From: Actinocrinis puniceicyclus
GTDB lineage: Bacteria > Actinomycetota > Actinomycetes > Streptomycetales > Catenulisporaceae
Direction of reading: 5' to 3'
Assembly (NCBI RefSeq): GCF_018283645.1
Contig: NZ_JAGSXH010000026.1
Span: 1-60,369, forward strand
Length of the DNA: 60,369 nucleotides
This document shows, in pieces, positions 44,601 to 52,673 of this stretch. The notes under the pieces were generated by a model. That model was not told where the DNA came from. It saw nothing but the letters and a program-made list of their open reading frames with translations, and did no database searches. Each line of letters opens with the position of its first letter. The first letter of the stretch is position 1. The position numbers were made by a program, and so were the translations under genes.

Positions 44601-44763
44601 CGCGGGCTACACCCAAAGCGGTGAGCAGGTAACCGCGACGAACCTGTCCTACAACGCCACGATCGCCCCGGGAGGCTCGGTGAACTTCGGCTTCACCGGG
44701 ACGTACGCCAACAGCGACGCCTCGCCGACCTCGTTCACCGTGAACGGCGCCGCCTGCCCGTAA
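41668..44763 (+). CDS. Secreted GH9 endoglucanase, GH9-CBM3-Fn3-Fn3-CBM2
   Basis: Large secreted cellulase (1031 aa). Signal peptide to about residue 44 (SAHA cleavage). GH9 domain about 45-505 with GGYHDAGDLVKFGL (catalytic-base Asp102/Asp105) and QYTEGALDYN (acid Glu481). A CBM3 (about 515-668), as in processive GH9 enzymes, is followed by two fibronectin-III domains (about 677-771 and 781-875), a Pro/Ser linker, and a C-terminal CBM2 (about 928-1031, CVATYSLVNSWSGGFQGSV). I chose the ATG at 41668 because it follows GGAGGAG and starts the signal peptide; a GTG far upstream adds an untypical leader. It works outside the cell with the GH6 and GH16 enzymes; products could feed the uptake system in region 1. 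Confidence 0.95.
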   Translation: MRVRIPRAAARVRRTPALRMLVAGACACATAAATALALVPSAHALSTNGEYNYAEALQDSMLFYDIQRSGQLPPDNPVDWRGDSDLSDGADHGANLTGGYHDAGDLVKFGLPEAYSMTMLAWGLVDYAQGYSAAGQTQSALANLRWGDDYILSAFTGPTTFYGQVGDASTDHAYWGPAETNPNTRPSYAVTSSCAGSDLAGQAASALAASSVAFKTADPKYSAQLVAQAQSLWNFANSYRGKYSDCITGAQSYYTSYSGYWDELVQGAIWLYRATGTASWLTTAQSDYANLPLASQSTLHEYSWTINWDDVSYADYILMAQITGQSQYVADAERFLDWWTTGVGGSKVAYSPGGEAFLDQWGSLRYAADTAFAALEFSDYLTAKSLDPTRAATYHSFAVGQINYILGDNPNHESYEVGFTNGGANTAWPKNPHHSTAHDPWSNNLSTPAQTRHLAYGLLVGGPTSANDAFTDDRTQYQYTEGALDYNALFSGALARLTEQYGGTAVSKFPKAELPDGPQQYVQAAINNQGSNFIEIKALINNQSAWPARAMPNASFRYYFTLDPGETASQVTLQSSYNQCQAPSAPTQYSGSTYYITISCSNLNLEPDGEADYTNIDYQAQVQFRITFPAAHNPAEDWSFQGIPTTVNATPVTVGDITLYSGNTLVWGSAPGSVARPGTPGTLTAGVVTPTGATLSWTAATPGGNPLAGYDVYTSSGTLVATVGASTTSYKVAGLNPNRTAPYGYFVTAVDTQGESSAASNVAQFITSGYTSQAASASTAPSTPGTLLASAVTGGGATLSWSASTPGSAAVSGYQVYQLSPTPKLIATTAASATSYALTGLSAGTEYAYEVAALDAAGRTSPVLQAAAFTTLASGVSPSPSASASSSPSASPSASPSASPSPSASPSASPSQSPSSSPSPSSSGTGAGGCVATYSLVNSWSGGFQGSVTIANNGTSAINGWTIKWTFPGDQKITQLWNAGYTQSGEQVTATNLSYNATIAPGGSVNFGFTGTYANSDASPTSFTVNGAACP

Positions 44764-44784
44764 CAAGCCACTCGCGCAGGAAAT

Positions 44785-44817
44785 GGGCCGTCCCCGGCAT
44801 CGTGCCGGGGGCGGCCC
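44785..44817 (+). terminator. Terminator after GH9 gene
   Basis: A 15-bp stem (44785-44799 with 44803-44817, one G-T pair) with a 3-base loop, 22 bp after the stop. Confidence 0.8.
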
Positions 44818-45006
44818 TCGCGCGCCGGTGCGGCGCCGGCCCGCCCTCTTCGGCGCGTCGGCGGAGCGATTCCGACTACCTACCGTGTTGATCAGTTACA
44901 TTCTGGATACTCTAAGTCAGTGGCGGTGTCTATCCCGCTTATGATCTGACGCATCGTCAGTTCAGTGTGCGCGTTGAGAAATCGCGCGACATGGGAGGGG
45001 ACATTG

Positions 45007-45864
45007 GTGGCGAACGGAGACGAGGCTGCCTCCACCGCGGCGGGATCGACGAGCGGCGCCGGTGACGCAACGCACCCGCCGATGGCGATCAGCAGGCTCT
45101 TGATGACTGCCTATGTCGCGGTGACCGGCGTGGTGGCCGCGTTCGGCGGCGCGGCCGCGCTGGTGGGGCCGTTCGCGGACGGCGGGAAGACGGCGACCGT
45201 CATGACGGTGGTCCTGATGGCCGTGCTGGTCCTGCTCGTGGCCGGGGTGCTGGCGCTGGCCAGAGTGGTTCACATCAGGATCACCGGCTCGATCGGAGTG
45301 TTGGCGGGGGTCGTGGCGGTGGCCCTGGCGCTCGGCGGCACGATCGGATTCCTCCTGCGGCCGTCGAACTCGGGCGGTCACGCGGGGCCGCCCTCCGCCT
45401 CGCAGACGCCGGTCGGCTCCGTCTCCACCGCGCCGACCGCCACTTCGACATCAGCGGTCGCCTCGGCATCGGCCTCGGCTTCCACCGGGCCGTGCATCAA
45501 GCCATTGACCATCACTTCGCCGGCGGACGGCGCGAAGATCGTCGGTCATGCCGGCGTCGCGCTCACGATCGCGGCCTGCGGCCTCACCGCCGACGAGACG
45601 GGCTGGCTTTTCGATTATCAGGGCGGCACCTACGGTCTCGACAACGGCGGCCCGGTCGTCACGGCGAACGGGACGATCCCCTTCGTGGACACCCCGGTCG
45701 GCGAGACGGGCGATGTCGATCAGGAGGTGACGCTGACCCTCGTCCTTGCCGACTCCGCCTGCAGCAGCGCGCTCAGCAAGATCGACTTCGACAACAATCC
45801 GCCTTCCACGCTGCCGGCCGGTTGCCGGATCGAGAGCCGGGTCTCGGTGAGCGAGACGTACTGA
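45007..45864 (+). CDS. Membrane protein with extracellular C-terminal domain, unknown function
   Basis: 285-aa protein of unknown family. A short hydrophilic N-terminus is followed by three predicted membrane segments (about 30-55, 64-85 and 92-114), then a Ser/Thr/Ala/Pro-rich linker like those of secreted hydrolases, and a C-terminal domain with four cysteines starting at CIKPLTITSPADGAKIVGHA, a beta-sandwich-like pattern. The GTG at 45007 is 6 bases after GGGAGGGG. It stands alone downstream of GH9; a surface-sensing or binding role is only a guess. Confidence 0.7.
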   Translation: MANGDEAASTAAGSTSGAGDATHPPMAISRLLMTAYVAVTGVVAAFGGAAALVGPFADGGKTATVMTVVLMAVLVLLVAGVLALARVVHIRITGSIGVLAGVVAVALALGGTIGFLLRPSNSGGHAGPPSASQTPVGSVSTAPTATSTSAVASASASASTGPCIKPLTITSPADGAKIVGHAGVALTIAACGLTADETGWLFDYQGGTYGLDNGGPVVTANGTIPFVDTPVGETGDVDQEVTLTLVLADSACSSALSKIDFDNNPPSTLPAGCRIESRVSVSETY

Positions 45865-46077
45865 AAACCCGGCGGCGCGCCGCAGGCAGGGTTCGACGAG
45901 GGTGCGTATGGCCGGGCCGGCCGGTGGTCCGGCCGGCTTGGGCGACCGGAAAGTCTCGATTCGGGCGGTAAAGGCCCGCCGCTGTCGCGACGGCGTGGCG
46001 GGCAGGCGCATGAATATCGGGAAAACGGGCACCTGGCGCTATCCGCGACCTGCGATAACGACCGAAGGGATGTCCGT

Positions 46078-46245
46078 ATGGGAGCCATTGCCGCAGTCTT
46101 GTTCGCCGTAGCCTTCTTCATCAACGGCAGTGGGACTTCGACCAACGCCTGGTTCAGTCCCACCAGCCTGATGCTGGCCGGCCTGACCTGTCTGGCCCTG
46201 CACCTGCTCGGCGTGGGCACCGGCTGGTACTCGCGCCGCCGCTGA
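46078..46245 (+). CDS. Small membrane protein, 55 aa
   Basis: Short gene with GAAGGGA 7 bases before the ATG. It encodes two hydrophobic segments (MGAIAAVLFAVAFFIN and TSLMLAGLTCLALHLLGVG) separated by a turn, ending in WYSRRR, a positive-inside anchor. Similar two-helix proteins of 50-60 aa are common and uncharacterised in actinomycetes. Codon use matches neighbours. Confidence 0.65.
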   Translation: MGAIAAVLFAVAFFINGSGTSTNAWFSPTSLMLAGLTCLALHLLGVGTGWYSRRR

Positions 46246-46373
46246 GCGGCCCGGGCCCCCGGCCGGCGCGCTGCCGACGGCCTAACGACGAACACCGATA
46301 TACACCCACCGATGCTCCTTGATCAGACCCGCACCGGCTTGTAGGCGCCGGCTTGCGGCGCACACGGCAACAC

Positions 46374-46404
46374 AGCCGCCCCCGGCGCAACGCCGGGGGC
46401 GGCT
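46374..46404. terminator. Bidirectional terminator between small gene and GH6
   Basis: A perfect 14-bp stem (46374-46387 with 46391-46404) and a CAA loop, between the small membrane-protein gene and the convergent GH6 gene. Confidence 0.85.
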
Positions 46405-46493
46405 GCGCGTACTCGGGTCCTGCGCGACTGAATCAGAACCCTGCCTGAATCAGAACGTTGCCTGATTCGGACGCGCCCGAATCGGGCCGCGCC

Positions 46494-47852
46494 TCACCAA
46501 CCGCGCCCGAACGAGAACAGCGACGGCTGGGCCTCCTGCGCCAGTTGCAGCGCCTGCTGCGGGAACCACGCCCCGGCCGCGGGGTCGTTCAGGCCCCACA
46601 GCGGGTCGAACAGCTGCCGGCTCGCCGCGTCCACCGGCCAGCCGGGCTGCGTGTACGCGCTGTAGTCCCAGGCCCGCACCCCTCCCGCGGCGTCACACTG
46701 CCCGTCCGACTGGCCCGGGATCTTCACCCACAGATACGCGTCGAGCAGCGGTACGCCGGTCTTCGCGGTGGGGCGCAGTCCGAGCCCCGACGCCGGGGGA
46801 TTGCACCAGTTGCCCGAAACCAGCTTGGAGATCACGCTCGCCGGCTGGTTGTACGGCGCCGCGGCGTACGCCTGCATGTTGTTCGGACCCTGACCGTTGC
46901 GGCTGGTGTCGATCACGAAGTGCGTGTCGGCGACCGCGTCGCCCATGTTCTGCGCGTACCACTGGGTGGTCAGGCCCCACGTGCTGAAGTCGCCGGGAGA
47001 GGCCGGGTAGTACTGGCTCGCGCAGTCGGACGGCTGGTTGTAGGCCCAGTTGTTCGGGTCGGTGACCATCGCGATGCAGTCGGAGATCCAGGTGCCGTAG
47101 TCGATCAGCTGCGGGTCGGCCTGGTAGTTCGAGACGTTGAGGAAGAACCCCTGCGCCTGCCGCACGTCGCCGGCGAGCAGCCGCTGGGTCATGGTGCCCA
47201 CCGACTGCCAGCCGCTGTGCGTGCCGTCGAGGTAGACCGCCGCGCCGGGGTCCTTCTCCAGCGCGCTCACCGCATAGTCGATCTCGGAGATGCGCTCGGC
47301 GTCGGTGAAGGGGTAGGCGGACGAGGTCTGGCCGCAGTTGGACGGCATGTTGCCCAGTGCGTCCGGCTCCAGGATCACCACGGTCTTCGCGCGGCCGATC
47401 CCGGCGGCCAGCGCGTCGATCCACGCCTCGTAAGCGCTCTGATCCAGCGCGCCGCCCGCGGAGTACTGCGAGCAGTCGCGGCCGGGGATGTCGTAGGCGA
47501 CCATCACCGGGGCCGCGCGTTCGAACGCGGCCTGCCGGATCGTGTCGTGCGCCTGTTGGCGGACCTGTGCGGGTGTGCCGCCGGTGAACCACACGGCCTG
47601 CGGTGTGGCCGCCATCCGTGCCAGCAGCGCGGCGTCCCGGCCGTCCCCGCCGCGAACCAGTTGCTTGATCTGCGCGATCGCGCCGGAGGAGGGCGGCGGG
47701 ACGAAGAACCGCGTGTTCGACGCCAGGCTGTGGCCGGGGGCGCCGGGGGCGTCCGCGGCCAGCGCCGCGGCGGGCGCGGCGGCCACGCTCGCGGCGCCCA
47801 GCGTGAGGGCGGCCAGCCCTCGCGTCGCGCGGCGGCCAGTTCGTGGGAACAA
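46494..47852 (-). CDS. Secreted GH6 cellulase without CBM
   Basis: Family-6 glycoside hydrolase (452 aa), an endoglucanase or cellobiohydrolase attacking cellulose chains. Signal peptide to about residue 33 (AAALAADA). Catalytic blocks: VAYDIPGRDCSQYSAGG (loop with the catalytic acid Asp), VVILEPDALG, AVYLDGTHSGW and FVIDTSRNGQGP. No carbohydrate-binding module and no Pro/Ser linker, unlike most actinomycete GH6 enzymes. The start is a TTG, 5 bases after AAGGGAG and directly before the signal peptide; no ATG fits. It is transcribed toward the terminator at 46374. Confidence 0.9.
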   Translation of the reverse strand: MFPRTGRRATRGLAALTLGAASVAAAPAAALAADAPGAPGHSLASNTRFFVPPPSSGAIAQIKQLVRGGDGRDAALLARMAATPQAVWFTGGTPAQVRQQAHDTIRQAAFERAAPVMVAYDIPGRDCSQYSAGGALDQSAYEAWIDALAAGIGRAKTVVILEPDALGNMPSNCGQTSSAYPFTDAERISEIDYAVSALEKDPGAAVYLDGTHSGWQSVGTMTQRLLAGDVRQAQGFFLNVSNYQADPQLIDYGTWISDCIAMVTDPNNWAYNQPSDCASQYYPASPGDFSTWGLTTQWYAQNMGDAVADTHFVIDTSRNGQGPNNMQAYAAAPYNQPASVISKLVSGNWCNPPASGLGLRPTAKTGVPLLDAYLWVKIPGQSDGQCDAAGGVRAWDYSAYTQPGWPVDAASRQLFDPLWGLNDPAAGAWFPQQALQLAQEAQPSLFSFGRGW

Positions 47853-47933
47853 GTCGACTCCCTTGCGTTCTCGGGACTGTGTGAATGGACGCGGCTGTGC
47901 GGCGGGAGACCGCGCAGTCGCGCGGGGTGCGCA

Positions 47934-47948
47934 TCGAACGGCGTTCGA
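47934..47948. promoter_or_regulatory. Inverted repeat upstream of GH6 gene
   Basis: TCGAAC-GGC-GTTCGA, 6-bp perfect arms, about 80 bp before the GH6 start. Short enough to occur by chance in GC-rich DNA; position is right for a regulator site. Confidence 0.3.
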
Positions 47949-48109
47949 ACCGATGGCGGCCTGAAACTACGCATCCGCTGCGGCGAGTCAACCGTGGATC
48001 ATCGGGTCTCGGCGGCGTGCGCGCCACCCGCCGCGCGACCAGCCGCTCCCCGGTCGGCCTCGGCGCGGCGGCCCCGTGCGCACCGAAAGTTACACCCGCG
48101 ATCAGCGGC

Positions 48110-49294
48110 TCAGCGCGGCGTGCAGGTGACGGTCGGCACGGTGTTGGCGGCGCCCGACAGGCTGGCGAGGAAACCGAAGGACGCTGACGTACCGGGCGCT
48201 AGGCTGCCATCCCAGCTGAGGTTGTCCGCGGTGACCGCGGTTGCGGACTGGGTCAGTGCGGCGCTCCAGCTCTGCGTGACGCTCTGGCCGTCGGCGAAGC
48301 GGAAACTCACGCTCCAGCCGGAGATCGGGCTCGTACCCGCGGTGACGGTGACCGCGCCCTGGAATCCGCCCTGCCATTGATTCGTGATCGAATACGTGGC
48401 CGTACATCCCGGGGCGCCATGCGTCGCCGAGGCCGAGGCCGAGGCCGAGGGCGACGCGGACTGTGCGGGCGATGCCGAGGGTGAAGCCGACGCGGCCGCG
48501 GACGCCGATGCCGATGCCGAAGGCGTCGAGGTCTGCGTCAGGTACTTGATCAGCGCTGGGTACCAGCGGCTCGCGATCTTCTGGTTGCCCGAGTCGTTCG
48601 GGTGCACACCGTCCACGGTGTCCGTCGCGTCGTCGAAACCGGACCACTGGTCCACCACGACGACCGGGGACCGCGCGGTGCTCACCGAGGCCGCCCACGC
48701 CGGGATCGCCGCGTCGAGGTTCACGACGCCCTGCGCGCAGCTCGCGCAACTGCCCGGGTTCATCGGGATGATCTGCGCGACCAGGACCACCATCGACGGG
48801 TTGTCCGCGCGCATCTGCTGCACGAGCGTGCTGTAGGCGTTCAGGATCGTCTGGGTCGACAGGCCGCTCCACACGTCGTTGGTGCCCAGGTGCATCAACA
48901 CGATGTCCGGGCTGGTCGCGGACAGCCAGCCGGGCAGCTCGTCGAGGCTGACGATGTTGGTGGCCAGCGCGCCGCCGTGCCCTTCGTTGTCGCCGTCGTA
49001 CGGGATGGCGCAGCCTTGCGGCGGCTGCGTGCCTACGAAGTCGATGTTCGCGTAACCGTTGCTCTGCAACGTGTTCCACAGCAGCGCCCGCCAGCAGCCG
49101 GGCGAACCGGTGATCGAGTCGCCCAGCGGCATGATCCGCGCCGGGCCCGCGGCGGCCGGCCGCATGTCGACCGTGGAGTCGACCGGCCGCGCGGGCAGCG
49201 CCGAGCGGACGAGAACCGCGAGGACGGCGCCGACGGCGACCAGCAGCGGGACGAAGAGCACGCGACGAAACCGGGAACCGCTGATGCCGAACAC
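48110..49294 (-). CDS. Secreted SGNH esterase (CE3-like) with CBM2
   Basis: 394-aa secreted esterase, probably removing acetyl groups from xylan or other plant polysaccharides. An N-terminal signal/anchor (about 10-32) precedes the SGNH domain: block I PLGDSITGSPGCWRALLW (Ser60; the GCWR extension is typical of CE3 acetylxylan esterases), block III LGTNDVW and block V DGVHPNDSG with the catalytic Asp and His. A Ser/Ala-rich linker leads to a C-terminal CBM2 (about 297-394, CTATYSITNQWQGGFQGAV) that binds cellulose. The GTG start follows GGGAGGG by 6 bases. Substrate is inferred from the family and the CBM. Confidence 0.88.
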   Translation of the reverse strand: MFGISGSRFRRVLFVPLLVAVGAVLAVLVRSALPARPVDSTVDMRPAAAGPARIMPLGDSITGSPGCWRALLWNTLQSNGYANIDFVGTQPPQGCAIPYDGDNEGHGGALATNIVSLDELPGWLSATSPDIVLMHLGTNDVWSGLSTQTILNAYSTLVQQMRADNPSMVVLVAQIIPMNPGSCASCAQGVVNLDAAIPAWAASVSTARSPVVVVDQWSGFDDATDTVDGVHPNDSGNQKIASRWYPALIKYLTQTSTPSASASASAAASASPSASPAQSASPSASASASATHGAPGCTATYSITNQWQGGFQGAVTVTAGTSPISGWSVSFRFADGQSVTQSWSAALTQSATAVTADNLSWDGSLAPGTSASFGFLASLSGAANTVPTVTCTPR

Positions 49295-49608
49295 GTGACG
49301 CCCTCCCGACGGCCTGACGGTCACGAGCAGGGTCGAAAGCGGCGCGGCCGCTGTCAACCGCGGTGGCCGCGCGCGCCCGGATCCCCGGTTCCGGGGCAGG
49401 TGGCGCTGTGTGCCGACGTCGCGCAGCCGTGGCAGTTTCACGCTCGCGGCACGGCCCCGCGAGAACCGCCGGCGAATCAGGACCCTGTACGCCCGTTGAC
49501 ATGAATTCCGCGGTGCGCGCCGTAATTCGGCGTGCGATTGCGCGAATGGAACCGGCGCGAGCGGCAAAGCAGGAGGGCCGTGACGAGGGCCGGAGTTGGT
49601 GAGAAACG
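49295..49608. other. Divergent intergenic region, 314 bp
   Basis: Lies between the esterase (leftward) and the first Ser/Thr kinase (rightward). A consensus TTGACA hexamer occurs at 49496-49501 toward the kinase, but no -10 hexamer at standard spacing is convincing. No small gene is seen. Confidence 0.4.
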
Positions 49609-50913
49609 GTGTTGGCTACAGACGGTGTGACCCTGATCGGTCGGTATGTGCTCGAGGAGCGGCTGGGGCAGGGCGGCATGGGTTGCGTGTGGCGAGCCCG
49701 CGACCTGCTGCTCGGCCGACAGGTCGCGATCAAGCTGACCGACCTCGCGGGCGCGGCCCGCGGCCCCGCCGAGCGCAGGCTGCACCGCGAGGCCATGGTG
49801 ATCAGCGGCTTGACGGAACGGCGGCTGGCCCGGGTTTTCGACTACTTCGAGACCGGCGAGGGCTCGTTCATCGTCATGGAGCTGGTACAGGGTGAAAGCC
49901 TGTCCGCCCGGGTGAAACGCGAGGGCCCGCTGCCGCTGGCGGACGCCGTCGGGATCGTCGCCGAATGCGCGGAGGCGCTGCACGCGGCGCACCGGGCGGG
50001 GGTCGTGCACCGGGACGTGAAGCCGTCCAACATCATGCTCACCGGGCCGTCCGGCCGAGATGTGAAGATCGTCGATTTCGGCATAGCCGCCAGGACCCGT
50101 CCCGCCGCTGGTTGCGGCGCCCGCGCGTACGAGCAGCTGGAGGCGGAAACCGAGACGATGACGGGCAACATCGTCGGCACCATCGCCTACCTCGCACCCG
50201 AGCGGATCACGGGTGCCCCGGACAGCCCGGCCGGAGATCTGTACTCGCTCGGGGTCGTGTTCTACCAGCTGCTCAGCGGGCGGCTGCCGATCGAGGCCAC
50301 CGAGCCGATCGCGATGCTGTGCGCGCACGCGGACGGCCGGGTCGAGCCGCTTCCCGCGCACATACCGCCGGCCGTGGCCGAGCTGTGCTTCCGGCTGCTG
50401 GCCCGCGACCCGGCCGACCGGCCGCCGTCGGGCGCGTTCGCCGCGGCGCAGCTGCGCGCGCTGGATCTGGACCATCCGGAACGGCTCTGGTCGAGCGGCT
50501 ACCCGGCCGGCAGGCACGCGCGCACGACGCTCGCGGCGTCCGGGCCGGCGCTCGCCCTGCGCGAGCGTTCCGGCGGCCGGCAGATCAAGGCTCTCGTCGC
50601 GGCGGTATCGCTGGCCACGATGGCGGCGGCCGGGGGCACGGCGTGGCTGGTGACCGGGTTCGACACGCAGGCCGCGGCGGGCGCCGCGCGGCAGAACACG
50701 ACCAGTGCGCCGAGCACTGCGCCCGCCTCCGCGTCTTCGAATCCCGCGCACGTCGTCTCCGCGGTCGTGCCGACGACGCACTCCCCGAAGCCCGGCGTGA
50801 CGACCCCCGCGGCGCATGCGGCATCGGTGCAGGGGGTGACGGACGGGAAGGGCGCAGGTCCGGCTGCGGGCAACGGCGGCCCGGGGCACGACAAGAAGAA
50901 GCACCACGGCTGA
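49609..50913 (+). CDS. Transmembrane Ser/Thr protein kinase (Pkn-type)
   Basis: 434-aa eukaryotic-type kinase. The glycine loop GQGGMGCVWRARD, Lys in VAIKLTD, catalytic HRDVKPSNIML, DFGIA and APE are all present. The activation segment carries an insert (RPAAGCGARAYEQLEAETET) before TMTGN. One membrane helix lies at about residues 326-350 (VAAVSLATMAAAGGTAWLV), followed by an extracellular tail of about 80 residues rich in Ser, Thr, Ala and Pro, with no PASTA repeats, ending DKKKHHG. GTG start; a TTG follows at the next codon. It sits between the esterase and GH16 genes, so control of polysaccharide degradation or the cell wall is plausible. Confidence 0.9.
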   Translation: MLATDGVTLIGRYVLEERLGQGGMGCVWRARDLLLGRQVAIKLTDLAGAARGPAERRLHREAMVISGLTERRLARVFDYFETGEGSFIVMELVQGESLSARVKREGPLPLADAVGIVAECAEALHAAHRAGVVHRDVKPSNIMLTGPSGRDVKIVDFGIAARTRPAAGCGARAYEQLEAETETMTGNIVGTIAYLAPERITGAPDSPAGDLYSLGVVFYQLLSGRLPIEATEPIAMLCAHADGRVEPLPAHIPPAVAELCFRLLARDPADRPPSGAFAAAQLRALDLDHPERLWSSGYPAGRHARTTLAASGPALALRERSGGRQIKALVAAVSLATMAAAGGTAWLVTGFDTQAAAGAARQNTTSAPSTAPASASSNPAHVVSAVVPTTHSPKPGVTTPAAHAASVQGVTDGKGAGPAAGNGGPGHDKKKHHG

Positions 50914-51053
50914 TCGGTCGTCTCCGCGCAAGCACCGCCTTCCCGTCGACGCGTGCCGCCGCGGCCCCGTCGTGACGCACGCTGTTGAACGCTCCCCGCC
51001 AAGGCTTCCCGTTGACGCGCGCCGCCGCGCGTCGCATACTCCTGCTGACCGTG

Positions 51054-51069
51054 CCGTAAACGTTTACGG
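51054..51069. promoter_or_regulatory. LacI-type operator upstream of GH16 gene
   Basis: CCGTAAACGTTTACGG is a perfect 16-bp palindrome 72 bp before the GH16 start, with the AACGTT centre typical of LacI-family operators. It differs from the sites at 2744 and 2960. No LacI gene is adjacent, so the regulator would be encoded elsewhere. Confidence 0.7.
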
Positions 51070-51141
51070 TAACGAAGTCACGGCCTGACGGCAGTCAGGT
51101 CGCGACCTGCGTCCTCACCCACGTTTCCTCGCGTAGGAGCA

Positions 51142-52650
51142 ATGATGCTTCGATCCGCACTCTTCCATCGGTCGGGCCGGCCAGGCGTCTCGCGTCGTCG
51201 CCGCCTGGCGCTCGCGCTGACGGCCGCGCTCGTTCCGGTCGCCGCGACCGGCGCCGTCCTGGCGCTGCCCGGCGCGGCCTCCGCAGCCGTCCCCGCCGCG
51301 CCCCCCGGCTGGACCACCGTCTTCAGCGACGACTTCAACGGGGCCGCCGGCAGCGGCCTGAACACCTCCAACTGGCTCTACGACACCGGCACCGGCTACC
51401 CCGGCGGGGCGGGGAACTGGGGCACCGGCGAGGTGGAGACCGTGACGAACTCCACCGCGAACGTCTACCAGGACGGCGCCGGCCACCTGGTCATCAAGCC
51501 GATCAAGAGCGGCGGTTCGTGGACTTCCGGCCGGGTGGAGACCCAGCGCACCGACTTCGCCGCCCCGGCCGGCGGCGAGATGGAGATCGCCGCCTCCATC
51601 GAGCAGCCGAACCCGGCCAGCGGCCTGGGCTACTGGCCGGCGTTCTGGGCGCTCGGCGCGGCGGCCCGACCGGTCGGCGCGACCAACTGGCCGAGCATCG
51701 GGGAACTGGACGTCATGGAGGACGTCAATGCCCTGAGCGAGGTTTCGCACACGCTGCACTGCGGCACCGACCCCGGCGGCCCGTGCAACGAGACCACCGG
51801 CATCGGCAGCGGCCTGCTGGCATGCGGCGGCTGCCAGACGGGTTACCACACGTACTCGGTCATCGTGGACCGCAGGACCGCGGGCGCCGAACAACTGCGC
51901 TTCTACACCGACGGCGCGCTCCAGCTGACCGTGAACCAGAACCAGATGGACGCCACCACCTGGGCGAACGCGGTCGACCACGGGTTCTTCGTCATCCTGA
52001 ACGTCGCGATGGGCGGCGCATACCCGAACGCGATCTGCGGCTGCTCCTCGCCCAGCTCGGCGACCACATCCGGCGCGGGCATGAGCGTGGACTACGTCGC
52101 GGTGTACCAGACCACCGGATCCTCCCCGTCCGCCTCGGCTTCGACTTCACCCTCCGCTTCCGCGTCGGCGAGCCCGACGTCCACCGGCGGCGGGGGCGGC
52201 AAGTCCTGCACGACGACCGCCACCTCGGACATCTCAGCGGACTGCTACAACGCGTCGCAGGGCGCGGTGACGGTGACCGCCGCGAGTGGCGACACGAATC
52301 CGTCCGGCGTCGACGGCAACCAGGTCCCGCAGCTGACCAACGGCGAGTACCTGGAATACAAGGGCGTGAACTTCGGCAGCACCGGATCGACCCAGTTCGA
52401 CGCGCGGGTCGCCTCCGGGGCCGCGGGCGGAGTCAGTGGCCTGGTGAACGTGGTGCTGGACAACCCGGGCAACGCGCCGATCGGCAGCTTCGCGGTGGGC
52501 AACACCGGCGGCTGGTCGGCCTGGAGGACGATCCCGGCGAACATCGCCAGAACCACGGGCACGCACAACGTCTACCTGGAGTTCCAGTCCGGGGCCGGCG
52601 GTAACCCGCCTTACGTCAGCCTGCACTACTTCAACTTCCCGGCCAGCTGA
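51142..52650 (+). CDS. Secreted GH16 beta-glucanase (laminarinase-like) with CBM6
   Basis: 502-aa secreted enzyme cleaving beta-1,3- or mixed-linked glucans. Signal peptide to about residue 48 (AASAA). GH16 domain about 53-325 with the catalytic motif GELDVMED (nucleophile Glu188, Asp190, acid/base Glu193); the extra Met gives the ExDxxE form typical of laminarinases. A Ser/Thr/Gly linker leads to a CBM6-like domain (about 357-502, NGEYLEYKGVNF, YLEFQSGAGG), which commonly binds beta-1,3-glucan or xylan. The ATG follows GGAG; a second ATG is adjacent. The LacI-type palindrome upstream suggests substrate induction. It is convergent with the next kinase gene, only 23 bp apart. Confidence 0.93.
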   Translation: MMLRSALFHRSGRPGVSRRRRLALALTAALVPVAATGAVLALPGAASAAVPAAPPGWTTVFSDDFNGAAGSGLNTSNWLYDTGTGYPGGAGNWGTGEVETVTNSTANVYQDGAGHLVIKPIKSGGSWTSGRVETQRTDFAAPAGGEMEIAASIEQPNPASGLGYWPAFWALGAAARPVGATNWPSIGELDVMEDVNALSEVSHTLHCGTDPGGPCNETTGIGSGLLACGGCQTGYHTYSVIVDRRTAGAEQLRFYTDGALQLTVNQNQMDATTWANAVDHGFFVILNVAMGGAYPNAICGCSSPSSATTSGAGMSVDYVAVYQTTGSSPSASASTSPSASASASPTSTGGGGGKSCTTTATSDISADCYNASQGAVTVTAASGDTNPSGVDGNQVPQLTNGEYLEYKGVNFGSTGSTQFDARVASGAAGGVSGLVNVVLDNPGNAPIGSFAVGNTGGWSAWRTIPANIARTTGTHNVYLEFQSGAGGNPPYVSLHYFNFPAS

Positions 52651-52673
52651 CCGGTCGGTAGCGGCTGCGCGCG

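Noticed and set aside
44887-44925. Possible promoter TTGATC with an A/T-rich stretch before the 285-aa membrane protein
   Set aside because: No clean -10 at standard spacing; AT-richness alone is not enough.
49496-49527. Sigma-70 promoter for the first kinase (TTGACA)
   Set aside because: No acceptable -10 hexamer at 16-18 bp spacing; a 20-bp gap to GTAATT is not convincing.
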